A stretch of DNA of 64,000 nt from Photorhabdus namnaonensis (GTDB taxonomy: Bacteria > Pseudomonadota > Gammaproteobacteria > Enterobacterales > Enterobacteriaceae): positions 1 through 64,000 of the forward strand of contig NZ_LOIC01000020.1 of the NCBI RefSeq assembly GCF_001684335.1, read 5' to 3'. A program made the translations under genes and the position numbers. Shown here in pieces: positions 17,818 to 26,828 of this stretch. Each line of letters starts with the position of its first letter. Within the stretch, counting starts at the first letter, position 1. Under the pieces are notes generated by a model. The model saw nothing but the letters and a program-made list of their open reading frames with translations, was not told the origin of the DNA and made no database searches.

Positions 17818-18166
17818 AATCAAAATGAAAGTAGCCTGCGAAGCAGGTGACTCTAATATCCCAGCTTCAATCGATCACGATACTGCAATGATTGAAGAGT
17901 TGCGCGCTGATCCTGCATACGCTGAAATCTATTTACAGACGGCGTTAGAAGACATTTACGAGCCGGGCGGCGTTGGTGCGTTCCTTATTGCATTACGCCA
18001 GATCATTGAGGCTCGTGGCGGCGTTGGTGAGATAGCCAAAAAATCCGGTCTTGCCCGACAGCATATTTACCGCGCGTTATCCGCTAATGGCAACCCGACA
18101 TTGAGCACTATTACTGAAATAACACGTGCAGCGGGAGTTAGATTAACCCCGGTCCACTATTCCTAA
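17807..18166 (+). CDS. HTH antitoxin partner (addiction module antidote)
   Basis: 119 residues. The C-terminal half is an HTH (GGVGEIAKKSGLARQHIYRA, NPTLSTITEITRAAGV) typical of probable addiction-module antidote proteins. The N-terminal half (DTAMIEELRADPAYAEIYLQ) is the expected toxin-contact part. Ribosome site GAGGATAAAAA. Such antitoxins neutralise the toxin and repress the operon. Confidence 0.85.
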   Translation: MTDKIKMKVACEAGDSNIPASIDHDTAMIEELRADPAYAEIYLQTALEDIYEPGGVGAFLIALRQIIEARGGVGEIAKKSGLARQHIYRALSANGNPTLSTITEITRAAGVRLTPVHYS

Positions 18167-18296
18167 TATGGTGCTGGTTTATTAGCGCCGATTTGTGGGT
18201 GTTCATTCCTCAGCCCCACAAATCGGCCTAGTACTACAGCCGTAGATGTTGTGTAATAATACGCCAAGTTTTCACGCCAACATAGCGAAAGATTCG

Positions 18297-18401
18297 ATGC
18301 AAATACCGTTGACCCTGTGGACACAGGAGCTGCATACATTACACGCCCGTTTAGCTCCCCTATTCAAGCGCTCCGAACCACATTACTGGAAAATAAAGTA
18401 G
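18297..18401 (+). pseudogene. 5' fragment of an IS701-family transposase
   Basis: A 34-codon ORF (LTLWTQELHTLHARLAPLF, KRSEPHYW) resembles the start of IS701-type DDE transposases, which read like LHARIAPRFxRxEP. The sequence stops at TAG 18399 and no downstream transposase body is present, so this is an insertion-sequence stub. Confidence 0.4.
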
Positions 18402-18489
18402 CGCCACTAAAATCATATCACCCGTTTATCCATATCCAGAATTAAACAATAAAGGTAAAGGATTTAAAATAGGCGGAATAATCAAGGAT

Positions 18490-18529
18490 TACGCCGTGAG
18501 GCGCTGTTACAAAAGCCCTCAACGGCGTA
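18490..18529 (-). terminator. Hairpin downstream of phoH
   Basis: TACGCCGTGAGG and CCTCAACGGCGTA pair with one bulge, 11 bp past the phoH stop on the minus strand. Confidence 0.5.
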
Positions 18530-18539
18530 TTTCCACAAT

Positions 18540-19331
18540 TTATTCACAATAAGCCAATAACGTTTTCTGGCACAATTGAGAACGAACGCAATCCTCTTGA
18601 TTAAAATGGATAACACTGACGATTTCATCATCTGAAAATCTTTTCAGTGCATCACGCAATCCTGATACGACTCCAACCGGCAAATCGCATTGACTTATAT
18701 CACCATTTACAATCACAGTAACATTTTCCCCAAGCCGGGTCAGAAACATTTTCATTTGATTAACAGTGACATTCTGGGCTTCATCCAGAATCACAAATGC
18801 GTTTTCAAATGTTCTACCTCGCATATAGGCAAAAGGCGCAATTTCCACTTTGCCAATTTCAGGCCGTAAGCAATATTGCAGAAATGATGCTCCCATGCGT
18901 TTTAATAAAACGTCATAAACCGGCCGGAAATAAGGTGCAAATTTTTCAGCCATATCTCCGGGCAAAAAACCAAGATCTTCATCCGCCTGTAATACAGGGC
19001 GGGTGACGATGATCCTATCAATTTCCTTATTAATCAATGCATCCGCAGCCATTGCCGCACTGATAAACGTCTTACCGCAGCCCGCCTCCCCACTGGCAAT
19101 AATCAATTTTTTATAGTTTATTGCGCGCATATAACGTCGTTGCGTTTCAGTCCGTGGCAAAATTTCCGAAGTATCCCGGTTATCACGTGCCATACCAATG
19201 GCTTCTACGCCACCGAGTTGTACCAGAGAGGTTACATTATCATCCTGATAACATTGATGATGACGCAAATCCCTTTTCATCATCCGTTTTGCCTCTCGAC
19301 GTGATTTAATCACTGCTTTCTGTCTACTCAT
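18540..19331 (-). CDS. phoH: PhoH family P-loop ATPase
   Basis: 263-residue cytosolic ATPase, close in sequence to the conserved core of E. coli PhoH. Walker A is GEAGCGKT at residues 81-88; the Walker B-like ILDEAQNV begins at 181; NGDISQCDLP and DCVRSQLCQ follow. RQKAVIKSRREAKR forms a basic N-terminus. PhoH is phosphate-starvation inducible in E. coli; its role in RNA handling is inferred from homologues. I saw no clear Pho box in the 530 bp upstream. ATG follows AAGGTGATACTGCT. Confidence 0.92.
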   Translation of the reverse strand: MSRQKAVIKSRREAKRMMKRDLRHHQCYQDDNVTSLVQLGGVEAIGMARDNRDTSEILPRTETQRRYMRAINYKKLIIASGEAGCGKTFISAAMAADALINKEIDRIIVTRPVLQADEDLGFLPGDMAEKFAPYFRPVYDVLLKRMGASFLQYCLRPEIGKVEIAPFAYMRGRTFENAFVILDEAQNVTVNQMKMFLTRLGENVTVIVNGDISQCDLPVGVVSGLRDALKRFSDDEIVSVIHFNQEDCVRSQLCQKTLLAYCE

Positions 19332-19864
19332 AGCAGTATCACCTTATCGTTGTTTTCACCCATACGGTGTCATATCACCGATATAATAACTACATTATTT
19401 CAAATAGATAGGCGCCTCTTTTTCGCTTATTTAGCTCCATAGAAAAACGGTGGTAGAATCGTCACATATATTAATGACTTTGATACTCCCACAGGTTCGC
19501 ATATCATCGGAATATCAATCATTAACGTTACTCACCATTATTTCTATTTAGTGAAAACTAACGAATCATTATGACAGTATAATGACAATTCCTAAGTTAT
19601 GGCAAACAAGCCAGGAACTGTTGATTAAAAATCATCGACAGTATCGCTTATTTATTTTTGCGATAAATTTAATTCATTGAATAATATGATTTAATATTTG
19701 CAGTGATAAGTATTTATTAATATAAGCTAATGACTTAACACCATAATTGATACATTCCGTTACCATCCGACAAAGAAGTCACTATCTAAAAGCGCTCTTC
19801 CCCACCAGATGGCAACAATATTATTATTGATGACAACAGAGTAAATAGTTAATTATCTGTTTTG
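19332..19864. other. Intergenic region with the phoH promoter
   Basis: 533 bp between phoH and the nuclease gene, both on the minus strand. No ORF, RNA or repeat found. The right part is AT-rich and could hold the nuclease terminator. Confidence 0.4.
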
Positions 19865-20863
19865 TTAAGTACCCTTACAGTTTCCAGCCAATCGAAAACC
19901 CGCATTTTTTGCTTCAGTTTCTGTTTTAAAATAGACCGCGTTCTTCTCCTGAATCACCTTATAACCTGAACAATGAGAAAAATGATAGATTTTGCTGTTG
20001 TTATTTCCTTTAATTAATCCTGTAGAGGATGCATCAGGTAACACCCGCTGTCTCTGGCTATCTGTTTGACTATTTCTTTGCCCTGTTTTCTGCTCGTTTT
20101 TAGGAATGCCGGCAGCGAAGTTTTTATGCCACAATTGCCATTTCTGTTCACCGGTAACAAAAGGGTTATGATGCCCCATAATACCGGCAATTCGATTATC
20201 TCTCTCCCGTTCCCATTTACTCGGTGGATATTGCCGATCCCAAGCGATAAATAATTGCTGTTGTTGGCGGGACATGGAAAGATTGTAACGATCATGCATA
20301 TAAAAATTAATCCGAGCGACCTGCCCTTTTACTTCATTTCTAGGCTCGAATGTGCGAGATTTAAAATCGACCTTACTGGTACAACGACCATAATCATTCG
20401 GCACATTTTTCGGTAACATTCCATAACTGAAATTACTACGATCGCCATTAACCTCGCCAATTGATGGGGCCAAATTATGCATATCGGATTCCATTGCCCT
20501 GAAAACAGGATCGGAAGAGACACAATTCTTCCTCCCCCCATTTTGCCAACATTGTCGCTGATGACCAAAAACCCAGGCAGGAACAATATGTTCCCATTCA
20601 ATTCGTTCAGCACGATTCTGTTGTGATCTGACTTGATAGCCACACGAAGAAAGAATTGCACGCCCACCGCTCTTACCTGTCCATTGCCAATCGCAACCAC
20701 AATAAAATGTCCCTTCCCCTGACTTAAATTGATCATGGTAGATGCGTTTACGCAATTCAACTTTAGCTTGTTCAAAGGTCGCCGGAGCGGCAAAAGAAGA
20801 TAAAGGCGCAATTAAACTGAAACACCCAATATGAATTGTCCAAAAAATAACTTTACGTTTCAA
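19865..20863 (-). CDS. Secreted endonuclease I (EndA type) with extra C-terminal metal-site-like domain
   Basis: 332 residues. The signal peptide ends near PLSSFA. The mature enzyme has the endonuclease I core: YHDQ, FYCGCDW, RAERIEWEHIVPAW with the catalytic His, SDMHNLAPSIGEVNGDRSN, NFYMHDRYNLSMS. This family cuts double-stranded DNA in the periplasm or outside. Beyond about residue 240 a Gln/Arg-rich linker leads to a domain reading LIKGNNNSKIYHFSHCSGY..VYFKTETEAKNAGFRLAGNC, resembling the Ada-like zinc-binding tail attached to several secreted nucleases; standard EndA (about 235 residues) lacks it. The start appears to be TTG 20863, with AGGG upstream. Confidence 0.88.
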   Translation of the reverse strand: MKRKVIFWTIHIGCFSLIAPLSSFAAPATFEQAKVELRKRIYHDQFKSGEGTFYCGCDWQWTGKSGGRAILSSCGYQVRSQQNRAERIEWEHIVPAWVFGHQRQCWQNGGRKNCVSSDPVFRAMESDMHNLAPSIGEVNGDRSNFSYGMLPKNVPNDYGRCTSKVDFKSRTFEPRNEVKGQVARINFYMHDRYNLSMSRQQQQLFIAWDRQYPPSKWERERDNRIAGIMGHHNPFVTGEQKWQLWHKNFAAGIPKNEQKTGQRNSQTDSQRQRVLPDASSTGLIKGNNNSKIYHFSHCSGYKVIQEKNAVYFKTETEAKNAGFRLAGNCKGT

Positions 20864-21034
20864 TGATAAACCCTACTTATGCAAAAATATCATTCTGATT
20901 CTACTCTTTTATGTTGCCTCATAATCGACCTATAAGACAAACATTGTTTCTTTGCATTTCTTCTTAGCGTTTATTTTAAAATGAAGAACTACTCAATAGA
21001 CAGGTTGAAATATCACGAGATGCCCAAATAAGAT

Positions 21035-21057
21035 ACAGGGCCGATATACGGCCCCGT
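21035..21057 (-). terminator. Terminator after the fibre gene
   Basis: ACAGGGCCG and CGGCCCCGT pair around ATATA with one mismatch, just past the stop on the minus strand, then ATCTTATTT. Confidence 0.7.
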
Positions 21058-21061
21058 GTTA

Positions 21062-22351
21062 TTACAATTTATTACCAGAAGCGCCAACACTCTCCATTTC
21101 TTCTTGTAATTTTTTTCGGTTTAAGTTCCAGAGTGAATCTTCTGGCATTTGGACCCGAATATCTAAGCGGCAAGAATTAGGAATATCACAGGGTTCCCCA
21201 TCTTGATAGAAGATCTTGTCGCCATTGTCATCAATAGATTTGAGTCGCCAATTTTGAAATCTCTCCGGTAAATGCGCATGTTGGCGATGGAAAGTTTCAA
21301 TGATAATAGAGCCGTCAGGTTGAACGTGATCATCAACAAAAATCAGCTCGAGATTATTGTTATCGCGAGGAATGGAAATGCCCCCATGAATACCCCAAGC
21401 ACCATCAGCGTTATAGCCCAGAATATTTAATACACGATATATGCCGGTTCCCTCTTTTATTACTTCTGCACCTTCGGATTCATCATTAGTCGAGAATGTG
21501 CCATCAGGGGAGATTTCTATTATCGGGGAGGCTACCTTGAGGTTTCCGTTGGCGTCTGGTTTAGCATTAATATCGTCCCAGAATTTACGGGTAATTTTGT
21601 AATCTAAATTTATATGATCTGTACGATATGTATCTCTTCCATGAACAAAAATTAGCCTATGACTCCATACTTGATCTATCCCTTCACTTGATGAGCCATT
21701 TATATTGCTAAATCTTAGCTGAACTCCAAAACGATCAGATGGCAACCCATATTGAGTGAGGAACGGCGCATTCGGCCTAAATCCGGCACAACCGTTGTAT
21801 AGATTTTCCCGACCATCCAAACGATCAAGATTCATTGAATGCATTGCATCATTAATTGATACTGCACCCACATTCCCCGCAGTCAGATTGATATCCCCAG
21901 TCAACGCCTTACCGTTTATTTTCCGGCTATCAGGTACTCTGGTATTAATATTTCCAAGTAATGAATTAACTATTTCCTTAATCAACTTTTGCGTCACTGC
22001 CAATGTATCACTATCACCAATTACATCGGTAAGTTGAACAATACCTTTTTGTGTTAATGAGGCACTGGGAATTTTTGCTGTGATTTTTTGTTCTAATGCT
22101 CGATTTAATTGTGCAGTAAGTTTAGCTATATCACCATCATCCAGAATATCATCACCAGATTGTGCCGCAATAAAATTAGCCACGACAGATGCTATAGTTG
22201 ACGATTGGCGCAATACTTTATTTAACAAATGAGTGGGAACATCATTTGGTGGAAACCCACTCAATAAATCCTTACTCTCTTCATATCTCTCTTGACTCAC
22301 TACATTAGCATTATTACTAATAGAAAACGCTTTAAAATCATTTTTATTCAT
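21062..22351 (-). CDS. Phage-type tail fibre protein
   Basis: 429 residues. The N-terminal 100 residues match the shared anchor of the other fibre genes here (NDFKAFSISNNANVVSQ, GFPPNDVPTHLLNKVLRQSS, SLTQKGIVQLTDVIGDSDTL). The centre is unique (ENLYNGCAGFRPNAPF, GIDQVWSHRLIFVHGRDTYR). The C-terminus (DGAWGIHGGISIPRDNNNLE, FHRQHAHLPERFQNW, CDIPNSCRLDIRVQMPEDS) is homologous to that of the gene at 2471. Start ATG 22351 follows GGGGAAAGTAT; an in-frame upstream ATG (22396) would add 15 unrelated residues. Receptor recognition for a phage or tailocin is the likely role. Confidence 0.82.
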   Translation of the reverse strand: MNKNDFKAFSISNNANVVSQERYEESKDLLSGFPPNDVPTHLLNKVLRQSSTIASVVANFIAAQSGDDILDDGDIAKLTAQLNRALEQKITAKIPSASLTQKGIVQLTDVIGDSDTLAVTQKLIKEIVNSLLGNINTRVPDSRKINGKALTGDINLTAGNVGAVSINDAMHSMNLDRLDGRENLYNGCAGFRPNAPFLTQYGLPSDRFGVQLRFSNINGSSSEGIDQVWSHRLIFVHGRDTYRTDHINLDYKITRKFWDDINAKPDANGNLKVASPIIEISPDGTFSTNDESEGAEVIKEGTGIYRVLNILGYNADGAWGIHGGISIPRDNNNLELIFVDDHVQPDGSIIIETFHRQHAHLPERFQNWRLKSIDDNGDKIFYQDGEPCDIPNSCRLDIRVQMPEDSLWNLNRKKLQEEMESVGASGNKL

Positions 22352-22526
22352 ATACTTTCCCCAAATTAAATAATGTTTATTTATAGTCAAAAACATTCAA
22401 CATCTTAAAATATCCTTATTAACCTCCTCCCACTTTTAGCGAAAATAAATTTAAAATCGATAACCAAATCAATTTTACGAATCAGAGTTCATTTTTATAT
22501 GGACTTTTATACGAATTTATTTAATC

Positions 22527-22553
22527 AAAGCACTGATTAAAAACCAGTGCTTT
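22527..22553 (-). terminator. Terminator of the collar/assembly gene pair
   Basis: AAAGCACTG and CAGTGCTTT form a perfect 9-bp stem with a 9-nt loop, 35 bp past the assembly gene stop. Confidence 0.75.
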
Positions 22554-22587
22554 GTTAATATTTGAGGATTATAAAACTTTAATTATA

Positions 22588-23217
22588 TTATTCTTTTGTC
22601 TGTTCAGGCCAATCAATATATGGCGCCGATGAAGCATCAACCCGACGCAGTAATACCAAATACTTTTTCCAATCTAACAATAGCGCTTTTTCCGCTTCCG
22701 ATGCCATTTCAGTTTCAACTGCATATTGCAATACAGTGATGGCATCTTCAGCTTGCCGACGGAAAATAGCACGTTGTTGTTCTGCCTGTTCAATTTGACT
22801 CACTTTTTGAGCTTCAAAGTCTGTTACCCATTTTTCACCATCCCATTGATCAAAATCGGTGGACGGTTGCTCTAATGTTAATGTTTCTGGTAATTCGCCC
22901 AGTGCAGTCACTTCTTCCTGTGCGCCCGCTTGCGTGTTGTAAGCTATTTTTCCACGATGATCAGGGACAATTTCCCAATAACCTCCGTCCTCACTGCGAC
23001 GCACAGCCATATCATCAGAATCGGGCAGGTCTGGTGCGTCTAAATAAGAGTGCGCTGACACACCTACACCTTCCGCAACATATTCGAAATCAGAACCAGA
23101 GAATTCTCTCGAATAGGGATTAACATGATAAACTTTTATCCAGCCGGCTTGAATTGCTAACCCGTCTTCACCTAATACAGCGGTTTCAGTATCTAAGATA
23201 TTTTCTTGTGTCATCAT
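22588..23217 (-). CDS. Tail fibre assembly protein (Caudo_TAP family)
   Basis: 209 residues, chaperone-type protein that helps fibres fold or attach. The family pattern is visible: AIQAGWIKVYHVNP, GVSAHSYLDAPDLPDSDDM, EDGGYWEIVPDHRGKIAYNT, STDFDQWDGEKWVTD, then a coiled-coil-like segment (QIEQAEQQRAIFRRQAEDAI) and a C-terminal DWKKYLVLLRRVD..IDWPEQ. It follows the collar gene at 23236-23955 with 18 bp between, and the intervening DNA is part of a 19-bp tandem duplication of the collar gene end. Both belong to one transcript. Confidence 0.85.
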   Translation of the reverse strand: MMTQENILDTETAVLGEDGLAIQAGWIKVYHVNPYSREFSGSDFEYVAEGVGVSAHSYLDAPDLPDSDDMAVRRSEDGGYWEIVPDHRGKIAYNTQAGAQEEVTALGELPETLTLEQPSTDFDQWDGEKWVTDFEAQKVSQIEQAEQQRAIFRRQAEDAITVLQYAVETEMASEAEKALLLDWKKYLVLLRRVDASSAPYIDWPEQTKE

Positions 23218-23253
23218 TATTCTGCCTTTACGATATTATTCTGCTTTTACGAT
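23216..23253 (-). repeat. 19-bp tandem duplication at the collar gene stop
   Basis: 23216-23234 and 23235-23253 are adjacent copies of one 19-bp unit (minus strand ATCGTAAA, A or G, GCAGAATAAT) differing at one position. The first copy on the minus strand encodes IVKAE and the stop; the second supplies the leader of the assembly gene. Confidence 0.85.
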
Positions 23254-23955
23254 ATAGTTAAATGCGATATTGCGGGGGCGGGTTTCATGGCCGCTTGTAT
23301 TGTTAGCAATTGATGTAACCGTAGCGCTATCAAGTACATCACGCCCCAACGGGAACTGGTATCTATCGAAAGGTCCTTGATAACTAGAAAGAAATCTATC
23401 ATCAGGAAGACCTTTCGTTAGTTGTATTCTTTTTGTGTTGTCAGCTTGTGTACTTAAAATAACGCGACCGCTATCAACACCACGCCCGTCATCCCAGCCA
23501 CGAATAAACTCGCCTCTTAAATCAGGTAATCTACCGTCAGGATAAGCTTCTGCTAACTTCGGATACTGTGACCGACTAAAAGCGGAGCCATTACAAGTGA
23601 AATAACCGGCAGGTGGATGAGGCAACGGCCAGGGAATAGGCGAACCAACGGGGGTGCTGGAAATACTTGAAACTTTTTGCTCTAAAGCTTTATCTAAAGC
23701 CCTATTGAATCGCACAGTAAGTTTAGCTATATCACCATCATCCAAAACATCCTCACCAGATTGTGTCGCAATAAAATTAGCCACGACAGATGCTATTGTT
23801 GAGGATTGGCGTAATACCTTATTCAATACATGAGTAGAAACATTCTCGGGAGGAAATCCCGTCTTTAAATTCTGACTTTCTTCATATTTTTCTTGGCTGA
23901 CCACATTAGCATTATCACTAACAGAAAAGGCTTTAAAATCATTTTTCTGGCTCAT
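23236..23955 (-). CDS. Tail fibre protein with phage collar domain
   Basis: 239 residues. After the shared N-terminal anchor (NDFKAFSVSDNANVVSQ, VLNKVLRQSSTIASVV) comes a phage tail collar domain: PVGSPIPWPLPHPPAGYFTC, NGSAFSRSQYPKLAEAYPDG, LPDLRGEFIRGWDDGRG, and the final RPRNIAFNYIVKAE. It is a shorter fibre than those at 2471 and 21062 and is followed by its assembly gene. The segment between the GWDDGRG motif and RPRNIAFNYI varies among copies and probably sets specificity. Start follows GAGGAGTAT-ATG. Confidence 0.88.
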   Translation of the reverse strand: MSQKNDFKAFSVSDNANVVSQEKYEESQNLKTGFPPENVSTHVLNKVLRQSSTIASVVANFIATQSGEDVLDDGDIAKLTVRFNRALDKALEQKVSSISSTPVGSPIPWPLPHPPAGYFTCNGSAFSRSQYPKLAEAYPDGRLPDLRGEFIRGWDDGRGVDSGRVILSTQADNTKRIQLTKGLPDDRFLSSYQGPFDRYQFPLGRDVLDSATVTSIANNTSGHETRPRNIAFNYIVKAE

Positions 23956-24037
23956 ATACTCCTCTTAAATTCAATAATATCACTCAGTAATCAATATATT
24001 AAATAATCGTACAGATAGCCTCTATCAATTGACGATA

Positions 24038-24054
24038 ATTATAGTCTAGTTCAG
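24038..24054 (-). promoter_or_regulatory. Shared promoter box of fibre genes
   Basis: Minus strand CTGAACTAGACTATAAT: a conserved 12-mer next to a TATAAT-like -10, 83 bp before the collar gene start. The same 12-mer precedes the genes at 32365 and 34938. Confidence 0.5.
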
Positions 24055-24235
24055 GAAAAGAATAATGAAATTTATTTTATAACTTATAGGGTTAATTATT
24101 TTTATATAATTGGCAGTAATAAATCATCCAACACATTGCAATAAAATACATCCGAATTATTTACCATTGATAACTGCAAATCTTCATGATAATGTTTCCT
24201 GCCTTTATTAAAACAGATGAAAAAATAACAATGAC

Positions 24236-24262
24236 AAAAAAGACCACACTACAGCGTGGCCT
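24236..24262 (-). terminator. Terminator after aqpZ
   Basis: Minus strand GGCCACGC/GTGTGGTC hairpin with two G-T pairs followed by TTTTTT, about 30 bp past the aqpZ stop. Confidence 0.75.
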
Positions 24263-24288
24263 TAAGCAAGGTAACTCACCAGTAAAAA

Positions 24289-24984
24289 TTATTGTTTTTC
24301 AGCGAAAAATAGCCTGTAAATTCCCCCGCCAACAATCCCACCAATAATTGGCATCACCCAGAAAAACCATAACTGCTCTAAAGCCCAGGTATTCTGGAAT
24401 ATCGCAACAGCCGTGCTTCGTGCTGGATTGACTGATGTGTTGGTAATAGGAATGCTAATCAAATTAATTAAAACCAACGCCAAACCGATTGCTAATGGTG
24501 CAAAACCCGGAGGCGCTCGTCTATCTGTCACGCCAATAATGACAATTAAGAAAATAGCCGTTAAAACAATTTCAGCCACAATAGCGGATTGAAGTGAGAA
24601 TCCACCCGGTGAATGCTCACCAAAACCATTTGATGCAAAGCCACTCGCAGTTGCATCAAAACCCACCTGCCCACTGGCAATAACATACAGCACCGCCGCA
24701 GCAAGAATACCACCGATAACTTGAGAAATAATGTAAGGAATAATTTCTACTGCCTTGAAACGACCACCAGCCCAAAGACCAATTGTTACAGCGGGGTTAA
24801 AATGCCCGCCAGAAATATGCCCAACAGCATATATCATCGTTAATACGGTTAAACCAAATGCCAAAGATACACCGACAAAACCAATCCCTAATTCAGGAAA
24901 TGCAGCAGAGAATACAACACTACCACATCCCCCAAAAACCAGAACAAAAGTTCCAAGCAATTCAGCTGCTAATTTTCTTAACAT
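24289..24984 (-). CDS. aqpZ: Aquaporin Z, water channel
   Basis: 231-residue inner-membrane channel of the MIP family with six hydrophobic helices. The two half-helix motifs are present: GHFNPAVT near residue 63 and SVNPARS near residue 185. The aromatic/arginine filter of a strict water channel fits the second NPARS. ATG follows GAGGACAAAAC. Neighbours are two UspF-like genes on the same strand, but hairpins and spacing suggest separate transcripts. Confidence 0.93.
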   Translation of the reverse strand: MLRKLAAELLGTFVLVFGGCGSVVFSAAFPELGIGFVGVSLAFGLTVLTMIYAVGHISGGHFNPAVTIGLWAGGRFKAVEIIPYIISQVIGGILAAAVLYVIASGQVGFDATASGFASNGFGEHSPGGFSLQSAIVAEIVLTAIFLIVIIGVTDRRAPPGFAPLAIGLALVLINLISIPITNTSVNPARSTAVAIFQNTWALEQLWFFWVMPIIGGIVGGGIYRLFFAEKQ

Positions 24985-25237
24985 GTTTTGTCCTCATCCA
25001 GTTATCAAAACGAGTCACCTTGCTGAAATTAACTATAGCCAATAAATTAAAATCATGCTTATTTTTACTATAACCGTATAAGCCACTGATTCTTGTGATA
25101 TCTTTGCCTGATATTCACTTCAAACCGTGATTTAAAGCAACATCTATCCTGTACAGATCAACTTTTCGGTGAAAAATGGATAACTTAAAATCAATTATCG
25201 CCAAAATAAGTTCAATATTCTGTTTTAACAATAGAAA
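24985..25237. other. aqpZ upstream region
   Basis: AT-rich spacer holding the presumed aqpZ promoter. No gene seen. Confidence 0.4.
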
Positions 25238-25266
25238 AATCCGATGCAAAATATCTGCACCGGATT
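25238..25266 (-). terminator. Terminator after the first UspF-like gene
   Basis: Minus strand AATCCGGTGCA / TGCATCGGATT hairpin with a 7-nt loop followed by TTTTTC, 85 bp past the stop at 25351. Confidence 0.65.
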
Positions 25267-25350
25267 ATCACGTCAGTATTGAATAACATAATACCTATTA
25301 AGCAACGAGTACTATGTGAAAACTGTTTTTTTCACTGCTGAACAAGTCAT

Positions 25351-25788
25351 TCATCTGACTACCAAAACTGAAATATTTGCATATCCGACAATCCCTGAAG
25401 CGTTTGAACCTAATAAATGGGTGGAAATATTAGGTCGCCGGGAACCAATAACAATTAAATCTGCTTTAATCTCATCTGCTGTCGATAATACTTTATCCCT
25501 CGGTGATCCAAAGGCTACGGAGAAAGAAACTCGCTCTTTTGGCAATCCTATTCTCTCAGCCACTTTTGCCAATTCCTCTTCTGATCTTGCAATAGACTTC
25601 TTGGCAAAAGAGTTGAGCAAGTCATATTGGTAACTATAACTAATTGAAAATCTTGATATATCAGGAACGGCATGGAAAAGATGTATATTAGCATCAGATA
25701 ACTTCGCCAAATACTCTGCATGTGCAATCGCTTTATCGGTCAATTCATCTTCTGAAATATCTACCGGTACTAAAATCGTTTTGTACAT
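25351..25788 (-). CDS. Universal stress protein, UspF-like
   Basis: 145-residue cytosolic UspA-fold protein. Conserved parts: MYKTILVPVDISEDEL at the start, VIGSRRPNISTHLLGSNASGIV with the ATP-binding G-x2-G-x9-G(S/T)-type pattern, and the C-terminal ISVLVVR. UspF-type proteins act in stress and adhesion or motility phenotypes in E. coli. ATG 25788 is chosen because GGAG lies 5 nt before it; a GTG two codons earlier is in frame. It is the paralogue of the gene at 26400. Confidence 0.85.
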   Translation of the reverse strand: MYKTILVPVDISEDELTDKAIAHAEYLAKLSDANIHLFHAVPDISRFSISYSYQYDLLNSFAKKSIARSEEELAKVAERIGLPKERVSFSVAFGSPRDKVLSTADEIKADLIVIGSRRPNISTHLLGSNASGIVGYANISVLVVR

Positions 25789-25907
25789 ATGCACTCCTAT
25801 ATTTATATACCAAACTTAACTACTTCAATGAGTATGTAAAATATTCCATTATTTGTTGTGAGTTGTTTAACTAAATCAAATAAATTACGGTATAGCTCTA
25901 TTTTCAA

Positions 25908-26252
25908 TCACTCAGAGTCAAGATGCCACTTATGCAATATTCGATGAATGAAAGGCGTTACAACAAGTCCCAAGGTAATAAAGAACACACTTTCCAAAAA
26001 TACCCCATATATCGCAATAAAATATTTACCGGATAAACTAACAGGAGCGGGATCTAAACCCTGCGATCCCAGCATAGATAAAGCGTTAAGCAAAGATCCA
26101 GAAAAGGTATGCCCTTCTATCAGGTAAAATCCCAAGACACCTGGAATTATTCCAATAAAGAAAAACGTTGCAGCAATAAGGTAAAAACGTACCACTCGCA
26201 GTAAGAAATGGTCCAGACGAATCAGTTTATCAGTAAATTTTTCCATAATCAT
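25908..26252 (-). CDS. Small inner-membrane protein with pore-loop-like segment
   Basis: 114 residues with two hydrophobic helices (RFYLIAATFFFIGIIPGVLGFY and FIAIYGVFLESVFFITLGLVVTPF in part). The segment between them (SLLNALSMLGSQGLDP) is placed like the pore loop of two-helix ion channels, but no TVGYG filter is present. It lies between two UspF-like genes, which may signal to or be sensed with it. Function unknown. Start GAGGATGCA-ATG. Confidence 0.6.
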   Translation of the reverse strand: MIMEKFTDKLIRLDHFLLRVVRFYLIAATFFFIGIIPGVLGFYLIEGHTFSGSLLNALSMLGSQGLDPAPVSLSGKYFIAIYGVFLESVFFITLGLVVTPFIHRILHKWHLDSE

Positions 26253-26350
26253 TGCATCCTCAACAATTCTACGAAACCTTATGCAATCTCAATGAAAAGC
26301 AAATTTAATAAAAATAGAGCAACACAGCGTTAACTAGAAAATATCTAGCA

Positions 26351-26368
26351 AGCCATCCGAAGATGGCT
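26351..26368 (-). terminator. UUCG-type hairpin after the second UspF-like gene
   Basis: AGCCATC-TTCG-GATGGCT on the minus strand, 32 bp past the stop at 26400, followed by a weakly T-rich stretch. Confidence 0.55.
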
Positions 26369-26399
26369 AGCCAATCTCCCCCATTACGTTTCAATTACC

Positions 26400-26828
26400 T
26401 TATCTGATAACCAAAACAGATGTTGTCGAATATTTAACAACACCAGATGCATTAGATCCTAGCAAATGCGTTGTAATATTGGGCCTTCTAGAGCCAATAA
26501 CAATAAGATCAGCATTAATTTCTGTCGCTGCCGCTGTTATCTCATCTCTTGGCGACCCAAATGCAATGGAATAGGATAACCTGTCATCAGGAAAATCGAT
26601 GGTATCAAGTAACGTTTTCAAATCATCTTCGGCTTTAATTGTCGCTTTATCCTTAATTTCATCATATCCCAACGAATATGCATTAACAATTGCTGATGAA
26701 ATTGGCAGTACATGAAGAATATGGAGCCTCGCACCTGTTTTTTTCGCCAAAGACAGTGCATGCTTAACAGCTTTACTCGTTAGTTCATCTTCTGAAATAT
26801 CTACCGGTACTAAAATAGTTTTGTACAT
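26400..26828 (-). CDS. Universal stress protein, UspF-like (second copy)
   Basis: 142 residues, closely similar to the gene at 25351: MYKTILVPVDISEDELTSKA, FGSPRDEI, LIVIGSRRPNITTHLLGSNA, SVLVIR. The centre differs (HALSLAKKTGARLHILHVLP), so the copies are not recent. ATG 26828 follows GGAGCGTGCGT; nine upstream in-frame codons look untranslated. Confidence 0.85.
   Translation of the reverse strand: MYKTILVPVDISEDELTSKAVKHALSLAKKTGARLHILHVLPISSAIVNAYSLGYDEIKDKATIKAEDDLKTLLDTIDFPDDRLSYSIAFGSPRDEITAAATEINADLIVIGSRRPNITTHLLGSNASGVVKYSTTSVLVIR

Noticed and set aside
19332..19500. Pho box before phoH
   Set aside because: No pair of CTGTCAT-like direct repeats with correct spacing was found.
25316..25633. 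105-codon + strand ORF
   Set aside because: Antisense shadow of the UspF-like gene; no ribosome site or homology.
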